From contig NZ_SACT01000001.1 of assembly GCF_004016515.1 (NCBI RefSeq), forward strand, positions 620,001 through 684,000: 64,000 nt of DNA, read 5' to 3'. Numbering within the stretch: position 1 is the stretch's first letter; each line of letters begins with the position of its first letter. Below are positions 8,792-17,383 of this stretch, piece by piece. Under the pieces are notes generated by a model. The model was not told where the DNA came from. It searched no databases and was given only the letters and a program-made list of their open reading frames with translations. Source of the DNA: Rubrivivax albus. Lineage in GTDB: Bacteria; Pseudomonadota; Gammaproteobacteria; Burkholderiales; Burkholderiaceae_C. The position numbers and the translations under genes were made by a program.

Positions 8792-10177
8792 ATGGATGCC
8801 CCGATGCCCGATGCCCGCCCCGACCACGGCTTTGCGTACCCGCGCGAGCAGTTCCAGCAGATGGTCGAGGACGTGCTGCAGCAGGCGCGCAAGCTCGGGG
8901 CGTCCGACGCCGGCGCCGAGGTTTCCGAAGGCGCGGGCCTGTCGGTGTCAGTGCGTTGCGGGCAGTTGGAGAACGTGGAGCGCAACCGCGACAAGTCGCT
9001 GGGCGTGAGCGTCTACCTCGGTCAGCGGCGCGGCAACGCCAGCACGTCCGACTTTTCCCCCGCCGCGATCGCGCAGACCGTGCGCGCGGCCTACGACATC
9101 GCGCGCTTCACCGCCGAGGACCCGGCCGCCGGCCTGCCCGATGCGGCGGACCTGGCCACGCCGGCCGAAGTGGCGCGCGACCTGGACCTGTTCCACCCCT
9201 GGGCCATCGATGCGGAGGCGGCGACGGTGCTGGCGCAGCGCTGCGAAGCAGCGGCCTTCGCCACCAGCCGCCGCATCACCAACTCCGAAGGCGCCGGCGT
9301 CTCGGCCCAGCAGTCGCACTTCTGGGCCGGCAACTCGCGCGGCTTCCGCGGCGGCTATGCCAGTTCGCGCCACTACCTCTACGTGGCGCCGATCGCCGGC
9401 AAGGGCAAGGGCATGCAGCGCGACCAATGGACGAGCTCGATGCGCGATGCGGCCGAACTCGCCAGCCCGGAGGCCGTGGGCCGCTACGCCGCCGAACGCG
9501 CCTTGGCACGCCTGAAGGCGCGCCGCGTGCCCACCGGCGAGGTGCCGGTGCTGTTCGAGGCCCCGGTGGCCGCCGGGCTGCTGGGCGCCTATGTGCAGGC
9601 CACCTCCGGCGGTGCGCTCTACCGCAAGGCCAGTTTCCTGCTCGACAGCGTGGGCACGCGCGTGCTGGCGCGCCACCTCGACATCGACGAAGACCCTTTC
9701 ACGCCCAAGGGCAAGGCCAGTGCGCCGTTCGACGACGAAGGGGTGCGGGTGCAGGCGCGCCGGGTGGTCGATGCCGGCGTCGTGCAGGCCTACTTCCTGT
9801 CCAGCTACTCGGCGCGCAAGCTGGGCCTGCGCACCACCGGGCACGCCGGCGGTGCGCAGAACCTGCGCCTGAGCAGCCGCCGAACGAAGCGTGGCGACGA
9901 CCTCGAGGCCATGCTGCGCAAGCTGCACCGGGGCCTCTTCGTCACCGAGCTGATGGGGCAGGGCGTGAACTACGTGACCGGCGACTATTCCCGCGGTGCT
10001 GCCGGCTACTGGGTCGAGGACGGCCGCATCGCCTTCCCGGTGGAGGAGGTGACGATCGCCGGCAACCTGAAGACCATGCTCGGCCACATCGAGGCGGTGG
10101 GCGCCGACGCCTACACCTTGGGCGGCAAGACCACGGGCAGTGTGCTGATCGCGCGCATGAAGCTGGCCGGCGCCTGA
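8792..10177 (+). CDS. pmbA: Metalloprotease-like PmbA/TldE
   Basis: 461 residues, matching PmbA (TldE), the partner subunit of the TldD/TldE protease that processes peptides such as microcin B17 and degrades CcdA. Visible family motifs include ERNRDKSLGVSVYLGQRRGNAS, GTRVLARHLDIDEDP, FDDEGVR and the C-terminal VTGDYSRGAAGYWVEDGRI. TldE lacks the zinc-binding HExxxH of TldD, and none is present here. The start may be 8792 or the in-frame ATG at 8804. It diverges from darP, an arrangement common in betaproteobacteria. Confidence 0.92.
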   Translation: MDAPMPDARPDHGFAYPREQFQQMVEDVLQQARKLGASDAGAEVSEGAGLSVSVRCGQLENVERNRDKSLGVSVYLGQRRGNASTSDFSPAAIAQTVRAAYDIARFTAEDPAAGLPDAADLATPAEVARDLDLFHPWAIDAEAATVLAQRCEAAAFATSRRITNSEGAGVSAQQSHFWAGNSRGFRGGYASSRHYLYVAPIAGKGKGMQRDQWTSSMRDAAELASPEAVGRYAAERALARLKARRVPTGEVPVLFEAPVAAGLLGAYVQATSGGALYRKASFLLDSVGTRVLARHLDIDEDPFTPKGKASAPFDDEGVRVQARRVVDAGVVQAYFLSSYSARKLGLRTTGHAGGAQNLRLSSRRTKRGDDLEAMLRKLHRGLFVTELMGQGVNYVTGDYSRGAAGYWVEDGRIAFPVEEVTIAGNLKTMLGHIEAVGADAYTLGGKTTGSVLIARMKLAGA

Positions 10178-10224
10178 GGCGAGCGGTGCCCGGTGCTGAC
10201 GCGAGGCTGACAGCCAGCGGGCGG

Positions 10225-10286
10225 TACTACGTGATTCTGCGAAGGGGTAAACCCCGCGGCCGGTGGCAAGAGGGGGTTTCTAGAAT
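10225..10286 (+). promoter_or_regulatory. Putative promoter of the TRAP binding-protein gene with TACTACGT box
   Basis: TACTACGT (10225-10232) lies 48 bp upstream of a TAGAAT hexamer (10281-10286) that could be the -10. The same pair, AACTACGTA plus TAGAAT, occurs upstream of dctQ on the other strand, 39 bp apart. The shared box suggests one activator controls both halves of the transporter. A GGGGTAAACCCC dyad lies between the box and the hexamer. Confidence 0.4.
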
Positions 10287-10329
10287 TTCGCGTCCGATCC
10301 TTATCACCCCTCAGAGCAGGAGATCGTCC

Positions 10330-11409
10330 ATGGAACGTCGCAAATTCATCCACGGCGCCGGCATCGCCGGCGTGCTGGCCGCCGGTACCGCGCCCGCGGT
10401 GCACGCCCAGCAGGCCATCCGCTGGCGCCTGGCCTCGAGCTTTCCGAAGTCGCTCGACACCATCTACGGCGCGGCCGAGGACATGGCCAAGATCGTCACC
10501 GCAGCCACCGGTGGCAAGTTCCAGATCACGGTGGCGGCGGCCGGCGAACTGATGCCCGCCTTCGGCGTGGTCGACGGCGTGCAGGCTGCCACCGTCGAGA
10601 TGGCGCACACCGCCCCCTACTACTTCTTCGGCAAGAACGAGGCCTTTGCGCTGGGCTGCGCGATCCCGTTCGGCATGAACCAGCGCCAGTTCACCGCCTG
10701 GTACCTGCAGGGCAACGGCGGCACGCTGATGCGCGAGTTCTACGCCGGCTACAACATCGTCAACTTCCTCGGCGGCAACACGGGCGCCCAGATGGGCGGC
10801 TGGTGGCGCCGCGAGATCAAGTCGCTGGCCGACGTGAAGGGCGCGAAGTTCCGCATCGGTGGCTTCGGCGGCAAGATCTTCGAGGCCATTGGTGGCGTGC
10901 CGCAGAACATCCCGGGTGGCGAGATCTACCAGTCGCTGGAGAAAGGCACGATCGACGCGGCCGAGTGGGTGGGCCCGTACGACGACGAGAAGCTGGGCTT
11001 CTACAAGGTGGCCCCGTTCTACGCCTACCCGGGCTGGTGGGAAGGTGGCCCGCAGCTGGACTTCTTCGTCAACAAGGCGGCCTACGACAAGCTGCCCGGC
11101 GAATACAAGGCGATCCTGGAGTCGGCCTGCGTGACCGCCGGCACCAACATGATGGCCAAGTACGACGCGCGCAACCCGGCGGCGCTGAAGCGCCTGGTCG
11201 GTGGTGGTGCCAAGCTGTTCCGCTTCCCGAAGGACATGATGGATGCCGCGTTCAAGGCCGGCATGGACATCTACAGCGACCTGAGCAACAAGAACCCGGC
11301 CTGGAAGAAGATCTACGCCGACTTCTCCACCTACCGTCGAGACGCCAACCTGTGGTTCCGCTTCACGGAAGCCGGCTTCGACGACTTCATGCAGCAGCAG
11401 CGCCTCTGA
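10330..11409 (+). CDS. dctP: TRAP transporter substrate-binding protein (DctP family)
   Basis: 359 residues, an extracytoplasmic solute receptor of the DctP/TAXI-unrelated type. The N terminus MERRKFIHGAGIAGVLAAG has a twin-arginine-like RRKFI motif and ends in a VHAQQ cleavage site, so Tat export is likely. The mature part IRWRLASSFPKSLDTIYGAAE is typical of receptors paired with the large mannitol/chloroaromatic-type TRAP permeases; substrates of that group are mostly organic acids. An AGGAG ribosome site (10318-10322) sits 7 bp before the ATG. An intrinsic terminator follows, and the matching permease genes converge from the other side. Confidence 0.9.
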   Translation: MERRKFIHGAGIAGVLAAGTAPAVHAQQAIRWRLASSFPKSLDTIYGAAEDMAKIVTAATGGKFQITVAAAGELMPAFGVVDGVQAATVEMAHTAPYYFFGKNEAFALGCAIPFGMNQRQFTAWYLQGNGGTLMREFYAGYNIVNFLGGNTGAQMGGWWRREIKSLADVKGAKFRIGGFGGKIFEAIGGVPQNIPGGEIYQSLEKGTIDAAEWVGPYDDEKLGFYKVAPFYAYPGWWEGGPQLDFFVNKAAYDKLPGEYKAILESACVTAGTNMMAKYDARNPAALKRLVGGGAKLFRFPKDMMDAAFKAGMDIYSDLSNKNPAWKKIYADFSTYRRDANLWFRFTEAGFDDFMQQQRL

Positions 11410-11428
11410 TCGGGCTGCCGCCACAAAC

Positions 11429-11455
11429 AAAAACCCCGCCTTGGCGGGGTTTTTT
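11429..11455. terminator. Bidirectional intrinsic terminator between TRAP genes
   Basis: A GC-rich hairpin AACCCCGCC-TT-GGCGGGGTT followed by a T run on the plus strand, and preceded by an A-rich run that gives a T-rich tail on the minus strand. It lies between the stop codons of the convergent dctP and dctM genes and can end both transcripts. Confidence 0.85.
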
Positions 11456-11512
11456 CTTCGCCCGTCGGCGGGACCGGCCGGCAGGCCCGCACGGGGCCTG
11501 CCGACCGAAGCA

Positions 11513-13270
11513 TCACTTCTTCTTCTCTTCGTCCGCCTTGAGCGCGTCGAGCATGGCCTTCATCGGGTCCTCCTCGTCCGCGGCCGACGCGGCGCTGTCG
11601 GACTCGCGGGCCTCCATCGCCGCGCGGCCCTGGTCACGCAGTTCCTGCAGCGCGTCCTCGACGTTGATCTGCGGCCCCTTGTCGAGGTGGCCGGTCACGA
11701 GATGCGGGTTGGTCAGCACCACGGCCACCATGATCACCTGCAGCACGATGAAGGCGATCGAGCCCTTGTAGATCTGCGCCGTGGTCACGGCCGGGATGCG
11801 CTGGCCGGTGATGCGGTCGTCGTAGTCCTTGTTGGCCGCCACGCTGCGCAGGTAGAACAGCGCGAAACCGAATGGCGGCGTGAGGAAGCTCGTCTGCATG
11901 TTCATCGCGAGGATGACGCCAAACCAGATCAGGTCGATACCCATCTTCTCGGCCACCGGCGCCAGGATCGGGATCACGATGAAGGCGATCTCGAAGAAGT
12001 CGATGAACATGCCGAGCACGAAGACCAGCAGGTTCACGATGATCAGGAAGCCGATCTGGCCGCCGGGCAGCTTGTCGAACAGGTGCTCGACCCAGATGTG
12101 GCCATCGGCGGCATTGAACGTGAAGCTGAAGACCGTCGAGCCGATCAGGATGAAGAGCACGAAGGTCGACAGACGCGCCGTGTTGTCCAGCGCCTGGTTC
12201 AGCAGCTTCAGGCTCAGCTTGCGCCGGCCGATGGCCATGATCAGCGCGCCCAGCGCCCCCATGGCGCCGCCTTCGGTGGGCGTGGCCACGCCCAGGAAGA
12301 TCGTGCCCAGCACCAGGAAGATCAGCACCAGTGGCGGGATCAGCACGAAGGTCACGCGTTCGGCCAGCTTGGACAGCAGGCCCAGGCGCAGCACGCGGTT
12401 GAGGATGGCCAGGCCCAGGGCGAGGAACGAGGCCACGGTCATCGACAAGATGAAGATCTCGTCGCCCGGCGCCGGGATGGAGCGCTCCAGCCACGGATTC
12501 ATGATGCTCTCGTGCATGCTGGCCCAGCCGAATCCGGCGGCAGCGCACAGCATCAGCAGGGCCACCAGCGACACATGGCCGCTGGCGCCGCTGTCCTCGC
12601 GGTAGATGCGGGCCTCGGGCGGCAAAGGTGGCACCCACTTGGGTTTCACCAGCGCCACGACGACGATGAAGGCCAGGTAGCAGCCCACCAGCATCAGCCC
12701 CGGGATCAGGGCACCGGCATACATGTCGCCCACCGAACGGCCGAGCTGGTCGGCCAGCACGATCAGCACCAGCGACGGCGGGATGGCCTGCGCCAGCGTG
12801 CCCGACGCGGTGATGGTGCCGGTGGCGATGGTGCGGTTGTAGCCGTAGCGCAGCATGATGGGCAGCGAGATCAGGCCCATCGAGATCACCGCTGCGGCGA
12901 CCACGCCCGTCGTTGCCGCCAGCAGCGCGCCCACAAGCACCACGGCCACGGCCAGGCCCCCGCGCACCGGGCCGAAGACCTGCCCGACGGTCTCGAGCAG
13001 GTCCTCGGCCATGCCGGATCGTTCGAGGATGATCCCCATGAAGGTGAAGAACGGGATCGCCAGCAGCGTGTCGTTCTTCATGATGCCGAACACCCGCAGC
13101 GGAAGGGCACCGAACAGGTTGTCGGGGAACAGGCCCAGTTCCATGCCGATGAAGCCGAACAGCAGGCCCGTGGCCGCCAGCCCGAAGGCCACCGGGATGC
13201 CGGTGAGCAGGAAGAACAGCAGCCCCGCGAACATCAGCGGGACGAAGTTCTGGGTCACGAACTCGATCAT
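11513..13270 (-). CDS. dctM: TRAP transporter large permease subunit (DctM)
   Basis: 585 residues with many hydrophobic segments; the inner-membrane ion-coupled translocation subunit of a TRAP transporter. Family marks are the N-terminal FVTQNFVPLMFAGLLFFLLTG and FTFMGIILERSGMAEDLLE. It is longer than the ~430-residue standard DctM, as in the mannitol/chloroaromatic subfamily, and has a charged cytoplasmic tail (DEEDPMKAMLDALKADEEKKK). The ATG at 13270 overlaps the dctQ stop by 4 bp (ATGA). Its binding protein is encoded convergently rather than in the same operon. Confidence 0.92.
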   Translation of the reverse strand: MIEFVTQNFVPLMFAGLLFFLLTGIPVAFGLAATGLLFGFIGMELGLFPDNLFGALPLRVFGIMKNDTLLAIPFFTFMGIILERSGMAEDLLETVGQVFGPVRGGLAVAVVLVGALLAATTGVVAAAVISMGLISLPIMLRYGYNRTIATGTITASGTLAQAIPPSLVLIVLADQLGRSVGDMYAGALIPGLMLVGCYLAFIVVVALVKPKWVPPLPPEARIYREDSGASGHVSLVALLMLCAAAGFGWASMHESIMNPWLERSIPAPGDEIFILSMTVASFLALGLAILNRVLRLGLLSKLAERVTFVLIPPLVLIFLVLGTIFLGVATPTEGGAMGALGALIMAIGRRKLSLKLLNQALDNTARLSTFVLFILIGSTVFSFTFNAADGHIWVEHLFDKLPGGQIGFLIIVNLLVFVLGMFIDFFEIAFIVIPILAPVAEKMGIDLIWFGVILAMNMQTSFLTPPFGFALFYLRSVAANKDYDDRITGQRIPAVTTAQIYKGSIAFIVLQVIMVAVVLTNPHLVTGHLDKGPQINVEDALQELRDQGRAAMEARESDSAASAADEEDPMKAMLDALKADEEKKK

Positions 13271-13872
13271 GGCTTGGCCTCCGGCGCAGCGGCGGCAGCC
13301 TTGGCGGCCATCTCCTCGGCGTATTCCTCGTCGGCGGTCTTCTCGTGGCCGAAGCTGAAGGGCTGGGGGATCGCGCCGGTGAGGAAGCCGATGCGCTTGA
13401 TCAGTTCGGACACCGCCTGCAGCAGCAGCAGCGAGAAGCCCACCGGAATCAGCAGGATCACCGGCCAACGGATCAGGCCGCCAGCGTTCTCGCTCATCTC
13501 ACCGGAGACGTAGGCGCGCATGAAGAACGGCCAGGACAGGTCGATCAGGATGACGCACAGCGGGATCAGGAAGACCACGATGCCGATGGCGTCGATGATG
13601 GTGTTGGTGCGCTTGGACAGGCGTGCTGCGATGAAGTCGATGCGCACGTGACCGTTGTGTAGGAACACGTAGGACGCCGCGAGCATGAACACCGCCGCGA
13701 ACAGGTACCACTGGATCTCGAGGTAGGCGTTCGAGCCGATGTTGAACGCCTTGCGCATGATGGCGTTGCCGGCGCTGATGAGCACCGCCGCCAGCACCAG
13801 CCAGGTCGCGAACTTGCCGATCCAGCCGTTGACCGTATCGATCAACCGCGACAGCCTGAGCAGCAGGGACAT
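13267..13872 (-). CDS. dctQ: TRAP transporter small permease subunit (DctQ)
   Basis: 201 residues with four predicted membrane segments, typical of DctQ. It contains VLISAGNAIMRKAFNIGSNAYLEIQWYLFAAVFMLAASYVF and HVRIDFI, the usual family signature. It pairs with DctM in the inner membrane. The C terminus is alanine- and lysine-rich (MAAKAAAAAPEAKP). The gene is translationally coupled to dctM through a 4-bp overlap, and its promoter carries a box also found before dctP. Confidence 0.9.
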   Translation of the reverse strand: MSLLLRLSRLIDTVNGWIGKFATWLVLAAVLISAGNAIMRKAFNIGSNAYLEIQWYLFAAVFMLAASYVFLHNGHVRIDFIAARLSKRTNTIIDAIGIVVFLIPLCVILIDLSWPFFMRAYVSGEMSENAGGLIRWPVILLIPVGFSLLLLQAVSELIKRIGFLTGAIPQPFSFGHEKTADEEYAEEMAAKAAAAAPEAKP

Positions 13873-13896
13873 GGGGAACCTCCGGGGGAACCCGGA

Positions 13897-13949
13897 ATTC
13901 TAGGCAGCGCCGGACGACGTTCGACGGGGGCGTTACCCGTACGTAGTTC
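13897..13949 (-). promoter_or_regulatory. Putative promoter of dctQM with AACTACGTA box
   Basis: Reading the minus strand, AACTACGTA (13949-13941) lies 38 bp upstream of TAGAAT (13902-13897), which is followed by a G-rich leader to the dctQ ATG. The same two elements precede dctP, spaced about one helical turn further apart. Shared control of the split TRAP system is inferred. Confidence 0.4.
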
Positions 13950-13981
13950 CGCGCGCCGTGGCGCCGCGCGCGCCAGCCGTC

Positions 13982-14326
13982 TCAGGTGGCGGTGGCCGCC
14001 ATGTAGAGGCGCGTGCTGCGTGCGCCGGAACGGCAGAAGGCCAGCACCGGCCGCGGCAGTTCGCGCAGCAGCTCGCCGAAGGCGGCGATCTCCTGGGGCG
14101 ACTGGTAGGCGCCGTTGACGGGCAGGAATCGGTAGACCAGGCCCGCCGCTTCGGCGGCCGCGGCGATGGCGGCGTGCGTGGGCTGGTCCGCACCGCCCTC
14201 GAAGTCGGGGCGGTTGTTGATCACGCTGCGGAAGCCCGCCTGGGCCACGGCGGTCATGTCTGCAGCGCTAAGCTGGGGTGCCACGAACACATCGTCGGCC
14301 ACCGGGCGGATGGGCAGGGTATGCAT
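13982..14326 (-). CDS. Beta-lactamase hydrolase-like / TIGR01244 family phosphatase
   Basis: 114 residues of the DUF442/BLH family, which has a dual-specificity-phosphatase-like fold and is often named a sulfur transferase. The active-site P-loop is AFCRSGARST (C at ~98, R at ~103), and the N terminus has VADDVFVAPQLSAADM. In other bacteria such domains are fused to ETHE1-like dioxygenases and serve sulfide detoxification. Here it stands alone between dctQM and yqeY on the same strand, 20 bp upstream of nothing obvious, so its partner is unknown. Confidence 0.8.
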   Translation of the reverse strand: MHTLPIRPVADDVFVAPQLSAADMTAVAQAGFRSVINNRPDFEGGADQPTHAAIAAAAEAAGLVYRFLPVNGAYQSPQEIAAFGELLRELPRPVLAFCRSGARSTRLYMAATAT

Positions 14327-14346
14327 GTTCGAAATCTCCGCGCGGG

Positions 14347-14793
14347 CTACTTCGCCAGCGCTTGCTTGACCGCCGCCGACACCAGCGCCATCTCCGCCTG
14401 CCCCGCGAGGCGCGACTTGGCGGCGGCCATCACGCGCCCCATGTCGCCAGGACCCGAGGCGCCGAGTTCGGCCACCAGCGCCTGGATCTCCGCGGCGATC
14501 TGCTCGGCCGACAGGCGCTGGGGCAGGTAGACCTCGAGCACGGTGATCTCGGCGGCTTCCTTGTCGGCCAGGTCGTCGCGGCCACCCTGGCGGAAGGCGG
14601 CGATCGAGTCCTTGCGCTGCTTGATCAGCTTGTCCACCACCCCCACCACGGCCGTGTCGTCGAGCTCGATGCGCTCGTCCACCTCACGTTGCTTCAGCGC
14701 CGCGAGCAGCATGCGGATCGTGGCCAGGCGCTCGCTGTCGCGGGCGCGCATCGCGGCCTTCATGTCGTCCTGGATGCGCAGTTTCAGGCTCAT
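14347..14793 (-). CDS. yqeY: GatB/YqeY domain-containing protein
   Basis: 148 residues, the standard size of YqeY, a helical protein resembling the tRNA-binding tail of GatB amidotransferase subunits. It begins MSLKLRIQDDMKAAMRARDSER and has EITVLEVYLPQRLSAEQI and GDMGRVMAAAKSRL near the C terminus. Its role may be in tRNA or tRNA-dependent amidation, but is not settled. It lies directly downstream of rpsU, a very common order, separated from it by an apparent attenuating hairpin. Confidence 0.92.
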   Translation of the reverse strand: MSLKLRIQDDMKAAMRARDSERLATIRMLLAALKQREVDERIELDDTAVVGVVDKLIKQRKDSIAAFRQGGRDDLADKEAAEITVLEVYLPQRLSAEQIAAEIQALVAELGASGPGDMGRVMAAAKSRLAGQAEMALVSAAVKQALAK

Positions 14794-14837
14794 GGTGGAT
14801 GGGACCGAGACGCCAGGGTCATGCCCGGCAGAATGAC

Positions 14838-14867
14838 AAAGGCCCGCGCCGGACATCCGTGCGGGCC
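14838..14867 (-). terminator. Hairpin terminator/attenuator between rpsU and yqeY
   Basis: On the minus strand GGCCCGC ... GCGGGCC forms a 7-bp stem (14867-14841) followed directly by TTTGTC. A second hairpin, GCTCCCG-ACC-CGGGAGC (14884-14900), lies nearer rpsU. Together they would cut most transcription after rpsU and let some through to yqeY, fitting the different amounts needed of the two proteins. Confidence 0.55.
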
Positions 14868-14915
14868 ACGCTGCAGCCTGATGCTCCCGGGTCGGGAGCA
14901 CCGGAGTGGCGGTGA

Positions 14916-15128
14916 TCAGTACAGCTTCTTGGGCAGCTGCATGCTGCGCACACGCTTGTAGTGGCGCTTCACCGCTGCCGCCTTCTTGCGCTTGCGCTCG
15001 GACGTGGGCTTCTCGTAGAACTCGCGAGCGCGCAATTCGGTCAGCAGACCCATCTTCTCGATCGTGCGCTTGAAGCGGCGCAGGGCGACATCGAAGGGTT
15101 CGTTCTCTTTGACGCGGATGGTGGTCAT
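14916..15128 (-). CDS. rpsU: 30S ribosomal protein bS21
   Basis: 70 residues, exactly the expected size. The sequence starts [21 protein letters not shown], continues with [20 protein letters not shown] and ends MQLPKKLY, all diagnostic of bS21. The protein binds the 30S subunit near the anti-Shine-Dalgarno region and is needed for initiation. A sigma-70 type promoter lies 50-80 bp upstream, and a terminator-like hairpin separates it from yqeY. Confidence 0.97.
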   Translation of the reverse strand: MTTIRVKENEPFDVALRRFKRTIEKMGLLTELRAREFYEKPTSERKRKKAAAVKRHYKRVRSMQLPKKLY

Positions 15129-15178
15129 GCAGTGACGGCGGTACGCTAAACGGTACTCTGGCGCTGGAAAAGTCCACG

Positions 15179-15208
15179 ATTCTATACCGATGACGCGCCG
15201 GTTGGCAA
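15179..15208 (-). promoter_or_regulatory. Sigma-70 promoter for rpsU
   Basis: On the minus strand TTGCCA (15208-15203) and TAGAAT (15184-15179) are 18 bp apart (TATAGA, two bases earlier, gives a 16-bp spacer). The expected transcript leader to the rpsU ATG is about 45 bases. Confidence 0.5.
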
Positions 15209-15225
15209 ACCTGGTCCGCAAAACC

Positions 15226-15256
15226 GGCCAGCGGTCCCCGGTGCGGACCGCTGGCC
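15226..15256. repeat. 12-bp perfect inverted repeat upstream of rpsU
   Basis: GGCCAGCGGTCC and its exact complement GGACCGCTGGCC are separated by 7 bases. It lies in the 384-bp stretch between rpsU and the PAS-GGDEF gene, upstream of both promoters, with no following T run on the plus strand and only GGTTTT on the minus strand. It may be a protein-binding dyad or a transcriptional insulator. The rest of this 384-bp gap holds the rpsU promoter and nothing else that can be identified. Confidence 0.6.
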
Positions 15257-15512
15257 AGGCCCGATCGGACCGGCACGGGTCCGCGCCGGTGAGCTCGTGC
15301 CTGCTCGTCGATCGATGGAACAGGGGGTGACCCCGGCCGCAATTCCCGGGTCCATCGCGTCTCGCCCGTGCGGTACCCGGTTTAGGATCGGATTGACGAC
15401 GAACTAGGGGATTCCGGCAGGGCAAGGTGCCTGCAGGGTTGATCTGCCGAACGTCGCGAACCAAGATGGCCCGGCGCCGGCAGGTCCGGCCACGACAGAT
15501 CAGTACCCATCC

Positions 15513-16508
15513 ATGTCCACCCTTCCGCTTCAAGACGCCGACACCCTGAAGCCGTCGCCCCTGCTGGCACGGCTGTGGGCCATGGCGGGTGAGCGACAGG
15601 GCGGGCATGTCGTGGTGAAGGATGCCGCGTCGGGGCGGATCCTCGAGGCCGATGCCGCACTCGCCCGCGTCCTGCGGCCGGATGGCCAGCCTTTGGTGGG
15701 GGGCCTTGATGCCGATTGGTGCGACGCCGGCATGGTGGTGGCCCTGCGGGCGGCCGACCAGGCGGCCCTGGCGCGTGACGGCGTGCTGGCCAGTGAGCAT
15801 CGCATCGAGACCGCTGGCACTCGCCGGGACTTCCTGGTCCTTCGGCTGGCCGGTCGCCAGGGCGGGCATGCCGTGTTGGCCAGCATCTGGATCGATCTCA
15901 CGCCGCAGCGACGGCAGGAACAGCAGTTGCGCCAGGCGCTCGACCAGATCGAACAGCTGCAACGGGCCAACGAGAGCCTGCGTCTCGAACTGAAGGACCA
16001 GGGGCTGCGCGATGCCGCTTCCGGCCTCTACACCCGCAGCCACTTCGAGGAACAGCTGCGCCGCGAGGTGGACCTGTCCACCCGCGAGCACCGCGAGTTC
16101 GCGCTGGTCTTCGTGGCGGTCGACCCGCTCTCGGGGCCTGGTGCGGCGCTGGGCGAAGCGGCGCGTGTGCGGGTGCTGGAAGCGCTGGGGCGCCTGCTGC
16201 GCGGCAACACGCGGGCCATGGATGCCTCCTGCCGCTACGACGAGGACCGCTTCGCGGTGCTGCTGTCTGGCGTCGGCCTGGCAACCGCACATTCCCGCAT
16301 GGAAGGCCTGCGCCGCCAGTGCGCCACGCAGATCGTCGTGCACGACGGCCAGGAACTCGGCTTCACTACGTCGATGGGGGTGGCCAGCTTCCCGCACACG
16401 GCCCACACGCAGGACGATCTGGTGTCCGCCAGCGAGGCGGCGTTGGCCGAAGCGCGCCGGCGCGGCGGCAACCACGTCACGCTGGCGGCGATCCGCTTCG
16501 AGCCCTGA
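15513..16508 (+). CDS. PAS-GGDEF domain protein with degenerate active site
   Basis: 331 residues: a PAS-like sensor region (~25-130, closing with [14 protein letters not shown]), a coiled coil (~132-163, [20 protein letters not shown]), then a GGDEF domain beginning at [15 protein letters not shown]. The signature GGDEF loop reads DEDRF (residues 243-247), so both glycines and the catalytic glutamate are lost. Diguanylate cyclase activity is therefore unlikely; the domain may bind GTP or c-di-GMP, or regulate by contact. No membrane segments, so it is probably cytoplasmic. It is a single gene facing away from rpsU. Confidence 0.8.
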   Translation: MSTLPLQDADTLKPSPLLARLWAMAGERQGGHVVVKDAASGRILEADAALARVLRPDGQPLVGGLDADWCDAGMVVALRAADQAALARDGVLASEHRIETAGTRRDFLVLRLAGRQGGHAVLASIWIDLTPQRRQEQQLRQALDQIEQLQRANESLRLELKDQGLRDAASGLYTRSHFEEQLRREVDLSTREHREFALVFVAVDPLSGPGAALGEAARVRVLEALGRLLRGNTRAMDASCRYDEDRFAVLLSGVGLATAHSRMEGLRRQCATQIVVHDGQELGFTTSMGVASFPHTAHTQDDLVSASEAALAEARRRGGNHVTLAAIRFEP

Positions 16509-16549
16509 GCCAGGAGGGCGAGCGGTATGTCCGCTCACCCTCTTTATCG

Positions 16550-17383
16550 TCAAGCGAACACGCGCCAGAGCATCGTCGCGGCCAGCGCCATCAACAGCAG
16601 CGCGAACAGCCGGCGCAGCGACTGCACGTCGATGCGGTGTGCGGTGCGCGCGCCCAGCGGCGCCATCAGCACGCTGGCCGCCGCGATGGTGAACAGCGCC
16701 GGCAGGTACAGGTAGCCCACGGCGCCGGGCAGGGCCGGCGGCAGCGACCAGCCGCCGATCACGTAGCCGGCGGTGGCCGACAGCGCGATCGGGAAGCCCA
16801 GCGCGGCACTGGTGCCCACCGCGTGGCGCAGCGGCACGTTGCACCAGAGCATGAAGGGCACCGACATAAAGGCCCCGCCGGCGCCCACCAGCCCGGACAC
16901 CAGGCCGATGGTGCCGCCGGCCCCCATCTGCCCGGCCCAGCCCGGCATCTGGCGGTGCGGCGCCGGCTTGCGGTCGCGCAGCATCTGCAGGGCCGAGAAG
17001 CCGACGAAGACGGCGAACACCACGGCCAGCCCCTGGCCCTTGAGCAGGGCGAAGACACCGGCACCCGACATTAGCCCGCCGAGCACGATGCCCGGCGCCA
17101 GCCCGCGCACCAACGGCCAGCGCACCGCGCCATGGCGGTGGTGGGCGCGCAGGCTGGACAGCGACGTGAACAGGATCGTGGCCATCGACGTGGCGATGGC
17201 CATCTTCACCGCCAGCGCCGGTGGCACGCCCCGCGCGGCAATAATCAGCGTCAGGAAGGGCACCAGCAGCATGCCGCCGCCGATGCCCAGCAGCCCGGCC
17301 AGGAAGCCGGCGCCCAGGCCCAGCGTCAGCAGTTCGACGATCAGCAGCGGGCCGATGCCGGAGACCAGGGGCGCGTCGATCAC
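16550..17383 (-). CDS. TauE/SafE family sulfite/organosulfonate exporter
   Basis: 277 residues with ~7-8 hydrophobic segments and the family repeat GxGx[19 protein letters not shown] near the N terminus and [19 protein letters not shown] in the second half. Members move sulfite, sulfoacetate or similar anions across the inner membrane. The GTG at 17383 is chosen because it overlaps the TGA of the upstream EVE gene (GTGA), the usual coupling pattern; an upstream ATG at 17422 would overlap that gene by 43 bp. Substrate cannot be told. Confidence 0.85.
   Translation of the reverse strand: MIDAPLVSGIGPLLIVELLTLGLGAGFLAGLLGIGGGMLLVPFLTLIIAARGVPPALAVKMAIATSMATILFTSLSSLRAHHRHGAVRWPLVRGLAPGIVLGGLMSGAGVFALLKGQGLAVVFAVFVGFSALQMLRDRKPAPHRQMPGWAGQMGAGGTIGLVSGLVGAGGAFMSVPFMLWCNVPLRHAVGTSAALGFPIALSATAGYVIGGWSLPPALPGAVGYLYLPALFTIAAASVLMAPLGARTAHRIDVQSLRRLFALLLMALAATMLWRVFA

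Noticed and set aside
11441..13513. 690-codon plus-strand frame opposite dctM
   Set aside because: Rich in H, Q, D and R with no hydrophobic core; a mirror of the membrane-protein codons of dctM.
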